Shown here piece after piece: positions 39,855-50,409 of a stretch of 64,000 nt of DNA. The stretch covers positions 32,501-96,500 of the forward strand of contig CAUYUJ010001402.1 in assembly GCA_963575745.1 (NCBI GenBank). The letters run 5' to 3'. The DNA comes from Prorocentrum cordatum. Lineage: Eukaryota; Sar; Dinophyceae; Prorocentrales; Prorocentraceae. Position 1 is the first letter of the stretch. Every line of letters begins with the position of its first letter. A program made the position numbers and the translations under genes. The notes under the pieces are model-generated. The model was not told the DNA's origin, did not search any database, and saw nothing but the letters and a program-made list of their open reading frames with translations.

Positions 39855-42838
39855 TGCAATACTCTCGAGGGTGTATCAGCAAATCGTACTCTCTTCTGGG
39901 AAGGCCCAGGATCAGCAGCAAACGTGGCGACGTGTGCCTGGGGTGTTCCCTCGCATTCGGGGCTTCCCCAGGACATGCGTCCTGACGCCTCCTGCAAAAT
40001 TTGGCGACGTTGCCTGAGGTGTTCCCTCGCACTCGGGGCTTCCTCAGGACTTGCGCTCTGACGCCATTGAACATGTCGACGGTGACAATCTGACAAGATA
40101 TACTCCTTGATACTTCTCATCATCGTCCAGCTCTTCCAAGCAATCATCTGTACAGCTGATGGGAAATTGGCCTCAGCGAAATGCTGTCGCACCTTGTGGA
40201 GCATCTCAGGGCGCCAGACACCCCATGTTAGCGAAGACGGCTTGCGACGGCACCACATACGCAGCAGACACATGCCCTCAAAAGCATGTATGGTTCGCAC
40301 CGCCTCAGCATCAAGCGTGAACATCTCTCCCGCATATAGCAGACGCGATTGGACCTGAGCTTGATAACGACGATATTTGTGTTTCAGCGGTACCGATCTG
40401 CATCCAAAATATGATATCTGAGCGAAAAAGGATCCTCTGGCGCATTTAAGTCGATGTGCTAGGTCCTCGTGTCCCTCGAGAAAGCTTTTACAGACAACGC
40501 AGCCCAGAATAGAAAGCGACTCCACCGGTGTGAAGGCAACTCGTTGATCTCCGACTTGGGCCAAAATCGGCGTAGGGTCCTGGGTCCCGCATACGAGTAT
40601 CTGCAAGGATGATGACTTCCAACTCATTCCCCAGTCTGCTAAAGCAATGGTGAAAACATCAACGATCTTCTGGATTTCCTTAGCATTCCTCCCCACAAGG
40701 TACAGATTATCAGCCCAGAGCGCATGGTTGTACGTGTGGTAGGTAGCGGGGTTGTGGGGGTCGGGGATCTCGTACCCTATGTTCTGAGCGTCCAAAGAGG
40801 CAACTACAGAGGCCCACATGGCGATAACCACGATGTTGAAAGCAAGCGGGCTCTCAGTCCCACCCGTCCTCAAGCTCTTATCCCAAGAAACCCCATCCAG
40901 TTGGATCCCCTCGAAGACGATGGTGCAATTTGTAACAGCGAGCGGCTCGATAAGTGCATATTGTAAGCGTGCTGGGATCTCTAGTTTATCCATAGCGCGT
41001 GCAAGCATACTGAGCGTGACATTGTCGAATGCTCGTGCAATATCTGCCGATGCAATATGTGCGCTCTGATCTTTGCCCCATATAGAAGCGTGCTGTGCAA
41101 TACCTTTAAGTGCGGCCGCGATCTCCCATGCGTGCCGTCCCCCTGCGAAGCCGTAGATTCCCAACTTACTTTTCCAGAGAGCCAGCCTGTCCTCGATAAG
41201 AATAGTGACTGCCGTGAGGTACCACTTGCCTAGAGTGTTGGAAACTATCAAGTTCCTGGTGTCATCCAGGGACTCCATGTTGGACATCTTCGGCATGAGA
41301 TTCAAATACACATCACACCATGAGCTGGGAGTGCGCCGACGACCCGAATATATTTCCTGAAACACAGCAGTGATCCTGCGCATCGAGCGCCATGGCAGAG
41401 CTTTGAGTAACTCAATGCTAACACCATCGGGTCCACAAGCTTTCCCGCTACGAAGGCGGGCGCGAGCTCGATATATGACGGAAGGCGTGAGTGTGGGGCC
41501 AACTGCTTGGCTGTCAAGTGCTGCGCGACGGAGACGTGTAACAAGCTGTGCATTACGCTCACGCTCAGCAGAACATGTCACGGTACGTACAGCATGTGCC
41601 TGCACCTCCTCCTCCCAGGCCTCCCTGTCCTCCGTAACAATACCATCCACCTTCAGCTTACGAACTCTCGTCCTCTTCCCCCTCCTCGTCGGTGCTATTG
41701 AATATTCAGCTTTCTGTCGATTGTATTCGTCTTGCAATGGTCGGAGTTGCCGTCTAAGTTCACGCTGTGCTTGCCGGTTGCCTTTATGTTCACGAACTTG
41801 CTTCTCAAGTAGGGCATGCTGTGGGGTCCTCGCAGGGGGTGACCTCTGGTGTCCAGGAGCACTCAGCAGGGGCAGTGCGTGATCCCGAATTGTTCTTGCC
41901 ATCTCCTCTGGGCCTACTACAGGCACCTGGATATCCACCAAAGCTCGAAACATATCCTCCTCCCTATGGCTCTCGAACTGCTTATGGGCAGTATGATGCC
42001 TAGGTGCAGGACGGTAACGTGATGTAGGCTTCGCTGCAACATTCATCTCAACACGAACGAGAGCATGGTCGCTGAATCGGCTGTCGTGAGCCTCATACAA
42101 CATGTCCACTCTACCGTCTACAATCATGTCAGACCAACTGGTGGGCACCATGATGTAATCAAGCACACGGGGAGCCGTCTGCCTGCCTAAAGGTTCAAAA
42201 GTAGGCACCCTCTGAGTCCCTAGTGTATTTGTCGCGCAGAGCCGCATCCGCTGCATGAAGCCCTCCATCTCCTCCCTCATGTGATCTTCCCTCCACCTCC
42301 TCTGCTCATGATCCCCCTTCACACCGTACCCTCTATGCATAGCAATGGACAGAGCTTGGCCTGTGTGGACCCCGTACCTGGTCTCCAGTCCAGGCGTCAA
42401 CTCCACTTGGCAGTCCCCCGCCAGCACAAGTCTGTACTCGGACCCATTCTGCGAACAAAAGTGTGCAAACGTCTGCCTAATATAACTAAGCATACTCTTC
42501 TGAACATCAAGTGCATCATCACGATCGCAATGCGGGAAATACGCTGACACCAAGAAAACACACGGGCGCCTAAACACAAGTATTGAAATACGGTCTGTCG
42601 AAAAACTGGCTTTGATATGATGACGTTGTTGCCCTCTGATCACAACGCCAGCCTGCTTGCAAGTAGAGAGATAAGATTCCCATCCCAACTTTCTAAAACT
42701 GATCGAATTATGTGAGAGGTTCTGGCACTCCTGCAGACACACGATATTTACCCCCAGTGTCGACAGTAGGCGCATGCAACTAAATCCCCTGTCCTGACTC
42801 TTGCCGATCTTATTCACATTCAAAGTCCCAAGCTGCAT
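39851..42838 (-). CDS. Element B: EEP endonuclease and reverse transcriptase
   Basis: 995 residues from an ATG at 42838. The EEP domain (about residues 1-270) shows LGTLNVNKIG, VCLQECQNL, LAGDCQVELTP, RVLDYIMVP and RFSDHALVRVE. A basic linker follows. The RT (about residues 430-760) shows SGKACGPDGVSIELLK, motif A ASADIARAFDNV, motif B RTGGTESPLAFNIVV and motif C ALWADNLYLV (about 40706-40717). The C-terminus carries the thumb region (YRRYQAQVQSRLLYAGE, HAFEGMCLLRMW) and terminates after a 77-bp tandem duplication. The enzyme would nick the target and prime cDNA synthesis there. Confidence 0.92.
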   Translation of the reverse strand: MQLGTLNVNKIGKSQDRGFSCMRLLSTLGVNIVCLQECQNLSHNSISFRKLGWESYLSTCKQAGVVIRGQQRHHIKASFSTDRISILVFRRPCVFLVSAYFPHCDRDDALDVQKSMLSYIRQTFAHFCSQNGSEYRLVLAGDCQVELTPGLETRYGVHTGQALSIAMHRGYGVKGDHEQRRWREDHMREEMEGFMQRMRLCATNTLGTQRVPTFEPLGRQTAPRVLDYIMVPTSWSDMIVDGRVDMLYEAHDSRFSDHALVRVEMNVAAKPTSRYRPAPRHHTAHKQFESHREEDMFRALVDIQVPVVGPEEMARTIRDHALPLLSAPGHQRSPPARTPQHALLEKQVREHKGNRQAQRELRRQLRPLQDEYNRQKAEYSIAPTRRGKRTRVRKLKVDGIVTEDREAWEEEVQAHAVRTVTCSAERERNAQLVTRLRRAALDSQAVGPTLTPSVIYRARARLRSGKACGPDGVSIELLKALPWRSMRRITAVFQEIYSGRRRTPSSWCDVYLNLMPKMSNMESLDDTRNLIVSNTLGKWYLTAVTILIEDRLALWKSKLGIYGFAGGRHAWEIAAALKGIAQHASIWGKDQSAHIASADIARAFDNVTLSMLARAMDKLEIPARLQYALIEPLAVTNCTIVFEGIQLDGVSWDKSLRTGGTESPLAFNIVVIAMWASVVASLDAQNIGYEIPDPHNPATYHTYNHALWADNLYLVGRNAKEIQKIVDVFTIALADWGMSWKSSSLQILVCGTQDPTPILAQVGDQRVAFTPVESLSILGCVVCKSFLEGHEDLAHRLKCARGSFFAQISYFGCRSVPLKHKYRRYQAQVQSRLLYAGEMFTLDAEAVRTIHAFEGMCLLRMWCRRKPSSLTWGVWRPEMLHKVRQHFAEANFPSAVQMIAWKSWTMMRSIKEYILSDCHRRHVQWRQSASPEEAPSAREHLRQRRQILQEASGRMSWGSPECEGTPQAHVATFAADPGPSQKRVRFADTPSRVLH
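39926..40065. repeat. 77-bp tandem duplication inside ORF2 of element B
   Basis: GGCGACGT...GGTGTTCCCTCGCA...CTGACGCC occurs at 39926 and again at 40003. The offset of 77 is not a multiple of three. Subtracting one copy puts the upstream EEP-RT frame in register with the downstream RNase H frame, matching the single fused frame of element E. Confidence 0.85.
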
Positions 42839-42883
42839 GAGTAGGGAGTCAGGCGACCCACTCTTAGGACCCGTTGAGCCCCG

Positions 42884-44275
42884 TCAACGACTTGAATTGA
42901 GAGCGGCCGTGAAATCATCATACGTGCATGTGATGTTTGTGTTGTGTTTAATCGTGCCATCCCATATGTCACGATGTACTTCCCAGTTGCCCGTCGTCAC
43001 CTTGAATACAGCAACCTCAACCGGTCTGCGGCTCGCATCGGCAGGTTTCGTCCAGATCGTACTCGTACCACTGCCCGACCCCGTCTCGGCCTTGATATCC
43101 ATCGCTGGGTTGTTGCCTATCTTCTCACGCCATGTGCCGTAGAATCTCCCGCATGCCGATATGTGATCCTTCTTCCATGGAGGTGCTTCCAATCGTACTC
43201 TGACTGCTGCTGGGGTGGCTGTCATATTCGCAAACATGCTGGCACGTGTGGGTGGGCAACGTGCCGTCTGCTGTGGCGTGCGGGTGTTGTCAGGCGTGAA
43301 GGCATCCTCGAGAAGTTGCTTGATCTCCCAGAAAACTGAATCCTCTGTGCCCGCCGTAAACTTCATCTTCACCGAGCTCATCATCATGCGACTGCCGTTC
43401 AAGCGTAGGGTTCCCATCGCATCGAAACGACTATCGATCTCGTTGGGAAGTATTGACCTGATATTAGTGATGAGCTGAGCAGCATCCGAATCCCTCATCA
43501 TCGATTGTGAACGCTGAAGTGTTGACCCATTCCATTGTGTCCATCCAGTGAGCTCGACAAAGCTACGATGCCAAGAGAGCCTCTGTCCTCCCCCTCCTCC
43601 CAGAGGATTGGCACCAGGACCAGTACCGAAACCTCCAGAGGTGGATGCGCTGGCAGTGCTTGGTGGATTCGAACGGAGATCCTTCATCTGACGCTCTAGA
43701 TCACTCATGCGTTTGTCCTGCACCTCCTGATGGGTAGAAATGCGTGCAATATCAGCTTTCATCATTCCCTGCTCAGCTGCTGCTACCGCCTGACCTGCCA
43801 TGATTTCTTTGTGAAAGTTTTGCATCCATCCAGGCGCCTCGCTCGCTGTGGACAAGCTGGCCGCCCTGGCTGCCTCAAGAGACTGTCGTGCTTGTGCAAG
43901 CGCATCCTGATATGCTCGTCCCTCCCCATCACGTCCCTCTGCCCCGCAATGACGAACCTGCCTCTGAAAATCCTCTCCTGCTCCCATGACTGCATCTCCT
44001 CCTCCAGGCATGTTGGCAGCAATATTGGCCATATCTTCAGAGTCTGGGAACCCCCACCTTTGAAGAAAAGCACGATCTTGTAACACTTCACTTGCACGTT
44101 TGAAACTGTGGCGTGCAGTCCCGAAATATTGATCCAGGTCAACAGAAGGTATGTCCAAGGAAGGACCCTGTCTGCGGTACCACTGTGATGTTGTCTCTCC
44201 CCAATGTTCAAGACCACACTGCCGACGAAAGACAACTTGTGAATCCCAGGAGTCTCCCGTCCTGAGTCCTCTCAC
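42884..44275 (-). CDS. Element B: ORF1 protein
   Basis: 463 codons. The frame opens at a GTG, so the true start is probably a downstream ATG. An Ala/Gln-rich helical region (AYQDALAQARQSLEAARAA) and HQEVQDKRMSDLERQMKDL predict a coiled coil, followed by a Ser/Gly-rich linker. The conserved C-terminal region then shows SFVELTGWTQWNG, LNGSRMMMSSVKMKFTAGT, EAPPWKKDHISACGRFYGTW and STIWTKPADA. The same blocks occur in ORF1 of A and E. It is likely an RNA-binding chaperone by analogy with other ORF1 proteins. It overlaps no other frame. Confidence 0.8.
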   Translation of the reverse strand: MRGLRTGDSWDSQVVFRRQCGLEHWGETTSQWYRRQGPSLDIPSVDLDQYFGTARHSFKRASEVLQDRAFLQRWGFPDSEDMANIAANMPGGGDAVMGAGEDFQRQVRHCGAEGRDGEGRAYQDALAQARQSLEAARAASLSTASEAPGWMQNFHKEIMAGQAVAAAEQGMMKADIARISTHQEVQDKRMSDLERQMKDLRSNPPSTASASTSGGFGTGPGANPLGGGGGQRLSWHRSFVELTGWTQWNGSTLQRSQSMMRDSDAAQLITNIRSILPNEIDSRFDAMGTLRLNGSRMMMSSVKMKFTAGTEDSVFWEIKQLLEDAFTPDNTRTPQQTARCPPTRASMFANMTATPAAVRVRLEAPPWKKDHISACGRFYGTWREKIGNNPAMDIKAETGSGSGTSTIWTKPADASRRPVEVAVFKVTTGNWEVHRDIWDGTIKHNTNITCTYDDFTAALNSSR

Positions 44276-44501
44276 GATAACAGTGAATCAATTATGTGGA
44301 ACAGTACAGTATGTGGAACCACCGTGTACAGTATGTGGAACCACGTTGTGAAGGAATGCCCCGCCAGATTTCGATTCCCGCGCTTCCGCCTTGATACCGT
44401 GTACAGTATGGGGAACAAAAGCCGCCTCTCTGCACGATGCAGCTCGAAACGAGGGGACCCCCAGCGGCGAGGCCAGGCTGGGCAGGAGGTAAGCTCTGCC
44501 A
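44276..44501 (-). promoter_or_regulatory. 5' UTR of element B with repeated GTACAGTATGTGGAAC motif
   Basis: The motif occurs at about 44306 and 44330, with a variant at 44401 (GTACAGTATGGGGAAC), and a related copy sits at the same place in element A (about 33340). It may be a promoter or RNA-binding motif of the element. This is inference from position and repetition. Confidence 0.45.
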
Positions 44502-46423
44502 CAACCTGGTCACCGCCGGGAACCTCGTAGAGCTCCTTCCACGCGTGAGAGTGCTTAGAATCGACAGAGAGAGCTTCTGGAAGCAGTTCGCGAAAAAAGC
44601 AAAATGGATTTTCTCTCATGTCGATATGAAATTGTTTCCGCCAATTGTTTTGATAGTAAATGTGCGTCTCCAGAGCTCATATTAAGACGCAGAGGCCCTC
44701 ATAATCGTTTACAGGTGCGAAAAATCTGCTTTCTCACAATGAATTGTCAAATATCTTTCAAATCTTAGCAAAACCGACCCAAATGTGCCACATTGTCTCT
44801 TCTAGTCGGGTCGGCCAACTGGGCGCCGGCGGTAAACCGTCAACCTTTCTTACCGCCGGGGGACTCGTAGAGCTTCCTGACAATATATAATGTCGAAAAA
44901 AATTGCAGAGAACGAATAGTTTTTCAGCCCAAGCGATTTCAGACCTCTCGATGCAACAGCCGAACGCCCCCGATGCTTCTGGATTGTCTTCTGTACGAGC
45001 TCTGTAGCTCTCCTACAGCCCGAGTTACGTGCGTAAATCGACAGCACCTCTCAGGATGACTCGAACAAAACAAATAGTTTGGCAAACCCAGCTCGAGTAT
45101 CAGACCGAGTTCAGACCTCTGAATGCGACAGGCGGACGCGTCTGATGTCTGCGAATCGATTCCTGTGATTACCAGCCCTGCAGCCGCCCTACAGCCCGAG
45201 TTAACTGCAGAAAACCGACAGCACCTGTCAGGATGTCTCGAACAGTACGAATAGTTTCGCGGACCTAGTTCGGGCAGCAGACCGAGTTCGGAGCTCTGGA
45301 TTCGAAAGGCGACGCGCTTGATGTCTTCAAATCGATTAATCTGACCACCAGCACTGTAGCCCCGCTACAGCCCGAGTTAAGTGCAGAAAACCGACAGCAC
45401 CTTTCAAGATAACTCGAACATTACGAATAGTTTCGCGATTCTAGATCGGGCAGCAGACCGAGTTCAGAGCTCTGAAGTCAACAGCCAAACGCGACTGATG
45501 ATTCCCAATCGGTTTCTGTGAGTATCAGGTCTGTAGCTGTCCTATATCGCGAGCTAAGTACAGGAAACCGAGAGCGCCTGTCAAGATGACTCGAATAATA
45601 CGAACAGGTTTGCGGACCTAGCTCGGCTAGCAGACCCAGTTCAGACTTCTGGATGCAACAGACGAACGCGCCTGATCATTCTGAATCGATAAGCTGTGCT
45701 TACCAGCTCTCTAGCTGTCCTGTATCTCGAGTTAAGTCCGATATACCGACAGCGCGTAAAAAGATAACTCGAAACGGCCGATCCCGCCGCAGTGCTTTTT
45801 GGCAGTAAAAGGCACCCGATCGAGCTGAGATCAAGATGGCGAGCAGGAATAAGATCGAATATCACGGGAAAAAATACTAGAGCTCTAACGAATGGTTAAA
45901 TTTCGAGAACAAAATTTTCAACCGACCAAAAGTCAGCAAAAGGTCCGTCGAGATTTTCCTTGCCAACTAGCTCTCCAGCGCCCCGGAACTGGGAACCGGC
46001 GGTAAACCGTCAACCTGGCCACCGCCGGGAACCTCGTAGAGCTCTTTTTCTTGCACGGCGATCGTCGGAACACATGAAGAAAGCTTCTGGAGCGAGATAC
46101 GAAAAACTCGAAAAATCACGTTTTACTGTTTTTATCCAACGTCGGTTCCTCCAAGTGTTTTGATAGTAATACTGCACCTACGGACCTAAGAATTTGACTG
46201 GCAGACGCGGCATAACCCACTACAGGTGCGAAAAATCTGGTTTCTCAAAATTAATGGTCAAATATCTTTGAAACCTTAGCAAAACCGACCAAAAGTTAAC
46301 ACTTTGTCCGCCCGGGCCGGGGGGTCCAACTAGCTCCACCCCGCGCCGGAATTCCTCTAGCTCCTCGATGCCGAAGAGCTCTACGAGGTATTACTGGGCG
46401 CCGGCGGTAAACCGTCAACCTGG
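44502..46423. repeat. Array segment between elements B and C
   Basis: A family-2 unit (44502-44817), a family-1 module (44818-45986, 1,169 bp) and a family-2b unit (45987-46392). A hairpin left arm and loop (46393-46423) then meets the 3' end of element C. The hairpin at 45987 is mixed (GTAA left, CCAC right). Confidence 0.9.
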
Positions 46424-47463
46424 TTTGTTTGTTTGTTTGGACTCGCGTTCCCAGCTGAGTGCAGCTGGGCGAGGACCGGTCCCGCAGAAGCACACGGGCA
46501 GCGCTGAGCAGCGCTTCGGCTGCCGACAATTCACATTCTGTGACTGTAGCTCCTTCGAGGAGCCACGCGGCCTCGGCCACATCCCTCCAAACGAGGGGCA
46601 CGGCACTAGAAACAGCAAACTCATGCCCAGCAGGGAAGGGGCCCACGGTTCTCGCGGAAGCGATGCCTATCTCACTGGGATTGCACTGAGTATTGATTAA
46701 GCCGATCTGAAGCCAGAAACCACATCCTGATCCTTGCTGGTCAACCCCGCCATCAAAGCCTCCCCTGATAGCGAACGGTAAGAGATAAGTTTCGAATGGA
46801 TATAGATAACAATGAGTTCTGTAGAATGTGCGGCCACATCTGGCCTCATGCGTCAATTCATCCGCTCGTGTATTGTCCTCCCTGAATTCATGTCTCCATA
46901 TCTCACGTCCCAAGGCAGCAGGCCTCAGATTGAAACACGCAGCGAGCTCAAAGGCACAATCAATCATGGCAGCTGTCCTCTTGCAGTAGCCACGATTCTC
47001 ACATCTCCATTTCCCCTGTAGCCAGGAGCAGATAAGTAATGAGTCACCCTTGAACTCCGCAGCAAATCCCTCTGAGGATATATCCCACACAGTCGCACGT
47101 TCCTGGATCATAGCATAACGTATTGCAAGCTTGGCGGACTCTTTGGGGTCGTACTTGGGGTGTAGAGGGTTGGTCGCGATGTCGACCGCCTCAGCATCGG
47201 CCTTCTCTCGAGCCTCAGGGGAGCCTCGAGGTCCATTAGGAGAGCCCTTCCAAGACACCACAAAGTAATCATAGACCTCCGTTTTGTTGTATTGTGTAAG
47301 GAGTTGCTTCCATACCTCCAAGAACTGAACCCAATCGCCCGGCACAGACTCCCACCACTTTTCCCCAAAGAACTGAATGTAGGGGAACTGCCAAGACCGA
47401 CCGCCCACAGACACAGGGCCTCCACGAAGCCGCTTGCCCGAACTAGATAAGGCGCTGTTGCCG
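46424..47463 (-). mobile_element. Non-LTR retrotransposon C (5'-truncated)
   Basis: About 1.04 kb in a hairpin loop. The 3' tail on the minus strand is (CAAA)n-like. The 5' end is truncated within the connector. The right junction runs directly into TAGACCTCGTAGAGCC, with loss of part of the right hairpin arm. 5' truncation is typical of target-primed reverse transcription. Confidence 0.88.
46430..47463 (-). pseudogene. Element C: connector and circularly permuted RNase H
   Basis: The frame contains GKRLRGGPVSVGGRSW and GEKWWESVPGDWVQFLEVW (connector), then AEFKGDSLLICSWLQGKW, HEFREDNTRADELTHEAR, RGGFDGGVDQQGSGCGFWL and ATVTECELSAAEALL. All four catalytic acids are kept in permuted order. 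The frame has no stop of its own and reads through the A-rich tail into the flanking hairpin. At the N-terminus the open frame continues into unrelated flanking repeat. Confidence 0.85.
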
Positions 47464-50015
47464 TAGACCTCGTAGAGCCTCTTTTCTTGCCCAGCTCCTC
47501 GGAACACGTGAAGCAAGCTTAAGCGAGAGCCGAAGAACTCTAAAAAATCGATCGCATACAAATAGTTTTGCGGACTTAGCGAGAAGCAGACTCTGTTCAG
47601 AGCTCTAGATGCTTCAGCCAAACGCCCTTGATGATTATGTATCGTTTTCTGTGCGTACCACCTCTGTAGCTGTGCTACAGCTAGAGTTAAGTGCAGAATA
47701 CCGACAGCGCCTCTAAAGAGAACTTGAGAAATACGAATAGCGTTCTGGACCTAGCTCGACTAGCAGAACGAGTTCAGGCCTCTCGATGCAACAGACGCAA
47801 GCGCCTGGTGACACTGAATCAGTTTATGTGCGCACCAGCTCCGTAGCTCCTCTGAATCTTGAGTTGAGTACAGAAAACCATCATCACTAGTGAAGATAAC
47901 TAGAAAAACACAGATAGTTTTACGGACCTAGCTCGAGTAGCAGACCGAGTTCAGGCCTCTGGATGCAACAGGCGAACGCGCCTGATCATTCTAAATCGGT
48001 TTCTGTAAGTATCAGCTCTGTAGCTCTCGAAATCGAGTTAAGTACAGAAAACCGTGAACGCGTGTCAAGATGACTCGGAACGCAGTTGGTTCCAGCAAGT
48101 CTTTTGATAGTAATATTGCAGCTACCGACCTGAGAACTGGGCGCCGGCGGTAAACCGTCAACCTTTCTTACCGCCGGGGGACTCGTAGAGCTTCCTGACA
48201 ATATATAATGTGGGAAAAAATGCAGAGAACGAATAGTTTTTCAGCCCAAGCGATTTCAGACCTCTCGATGCAACAGCCGAACGCCCCCGATGCTCTGGAG
48301 TGTCTTCTTTACGAGCTCTGTAGCTCTCCTGCAGCCCGAGCTACGTGCGTAAATCGACAGCACCTCTCAAGATGACCCTAACAAACGAATAGTTTGGCAA
48401 CCCAGCTCGAGTATCAAACCGAGTTCAGACCTCTAAATGCGACAGGCGGACGCGTGTGATGTCTCCGAATCGATCCCTGTGATTACCAGCCCTGCAGCCC
48501 CCCTACAGCCCGAGTTAAGTGTTGAAAACCGACAGCACCTCTCAGGATGACTCGAACAATACGAATAGTTTCGCGAATACAGTTCGGGCAGCAGACCGAG
48601 TTCCGAGCTCTGGATTTGGCAGGCGGACACGCCTGATGTTTTCAAAACGATGCCTGTGAGCACCAGCACTGTAGCCACGCTCAGCCCGAGTTGAGTGCAG
48701 AAAACCGAGAGCACTTCTCAAGATGACTCGAATAATACGAATAGTTACGCGATTCTACATCGGGCAGCAGACCCAGTTCGGAGCTCTGGATTCAACAGAC
48801 AAATGTGACTTATGATTCTGAATCGGTTTCTGTAAATATCAGCGCTGTAGCTGTCCTATAGCTCGAGTTAAGTGCAGAAAACCAAGAGCGTATGTGAAGA
48901 TGACTCGAAAAATAGAATAGGTTTGCGGACCTAGCTCGGCTAGCAGACCGAGTTCAGACCTCTGGATTTAACAGGCGAACGTGCCTCATCATTCTGAATC
49001 GACTAGCTGTGCTTACCAGCTCTGTAGCTGTCCTAAAGGTCGAGTTATGTTCATAAAACCGTCATCCCGTGTCAAGATGACTTGAAACGGCCGATCCCGC
49101 CTGCCTGCTTTTTGGCAGTAAAAGGTACCCGATCGAGCTGAGATGAAGATCGCGAGCGGGAACAAGATCGAATATCATGGGGAAAAGTATTAGAGCTCAA
49201 ACGAATTGTTCAACTTCGAGAACAAAATTTTGAACCGACCAAAAGTCACCAAAAGGTCCGTCGAGATTTTTCTTGCCAACTAGCTCTCCAGCGCCCCGGA
49301 ATTACTGGGCGCCGGCGGTAAACCGTCAACCTTTCTTACCGCCGGGGGACTCGTAGAGCTTCCTGACAATATATAATGTCGAGAAAAAATTGCAGAGAAC
49401 GAATAGCTTTTCAGCCCAAGCGATTTTTGACCTCTCGATGCAATAGCCGAACGCCCCGGATGCTTCTGGATTGTCTTCTGTACGAGCTCTGTAGCTCTCC
49501 TACAGCCCGAGTTACGTGCGTAAATCGACAGCAACCCTGAAGATGACTCGAACAATACGAATAGTTTGGCAAACCTAGCTCGAGTATCAGACCAAGTTCA
49601 GGCCTCTGAATGCGACAGGCGGACGCGTCTGATGTCTCCGAATCGATTCCTGTGATTACCAGCCCTGCAGCCCCCCCTACAGCCCGAGTTAAGTGCAGAA
49701 AACCGACAGCATCAGAAGATGACTCGAACAATACGAATAGTTTCGCGGACATAGTTCGGGCAGCAGACCGAGTTCCGAGCTCTGGAGTCGGCAGGCGGAC
49801 GCGCCTGATGTCTCCGAATCGATTCATGTGACTACCACCGCTGTAGTCCCCCCCCACAACCCGAGTTAAGTACAGAAAACCGACAGCACCTCTCAAGATG
49901 ACTCGAACAATACGAATAGTTTCGCAATTATAGAGCCGGCAGCAGACCGAGTTCAGAGCCCTCGATTCAACAGACAAACGCGAATGATGACTCTGAATCA
50001 GTTTCTGTAAGTATA
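47464..50015. repeat. Array segment: degraded module and family-1 modules
   Basis: 47464-48137 is a mixed remnant (family-2b start joined to ~177-bp monomers). Family-1 modules start at 48138 (1,166 bp) and 49304. The latter is interrupted at 50016 by an inverted family-2 unit. Confidence 0.88.
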
Positions 50016-50409
50016 CCTCGTAGAGCTCTTCGGCATCGATGAGCTAGAGGAATTCCGGCGCGGGTGGAGCTAGTTGGTCGAGCCGACCAGAAAGGACAAA
50101 GTGGTAACTTTTGGGTGGTTTTGCGAATATTTGAAAGATATTTGACAATTCATTTTGAGAAAGCAGATTTTTCGCACCTGTAAACGACTATGAGGGCCAC
50201 TCCGTCTCAATATGAGCTCCGTAGGCGCACTTTTACTATCCAAACACTTGGGGGAACCAACTTCATGTCGACATGAATCAAAATCAATTTTGCCTTTTTC
50301 GAGAAATGCTTCCAGAAGCTCTCTCTTCTGATTCTGAGCACTCTCACGTGCGACAGGAGCTCTACAAGGTTCCCGGCGGTGACTAGGTTGACGGTTCACC
50401 GCCGGCGCC
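50016..50409 (-). mobile_element. Complete family-2 unit inserted in inverted orientation
   Basis: The unit begins ACCTCGTAGAGCTCTTCGG and ends in the inverted hairpin CCGGCGGTGA...TCACCGCCGGCGCC. It splits a ~177-bp monomer precisely between GTAAGTAT and CAGCTC, which are contiguous in the other monomers (for example near 36500). The 394-bp unit therefore moved as one piece, hairpin included. No coding capacity. Confidence 0.8.

Larger units (their letters stand above)
38548..44501 (-). mobile_element. Non-LTR retrotransposon B (full length, nearly intact)
   Basis: 5.95 kb flanked by the 8-bp repeats CAACCTGG (38540-38547 and 44502-44509) in a hairpin loop. Minus-strand order is 5' UTR, ORF1, then EEP-RT in one frame and RNase H in a second frame that a 77-bp tandem duplication has thrown out of register. 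The 3' tail is A-rich (AAAACCCAAAAAAACC). Of the elements here it has the fewest defects. Confidence 0.92.

Noticed and set aside
50016-50409. Helitron end with 3' hairpin
   Set aside because: The hairpin is at the unit's end, but there is no CTRR terminus about 10 nt after it and no 5' TC end.
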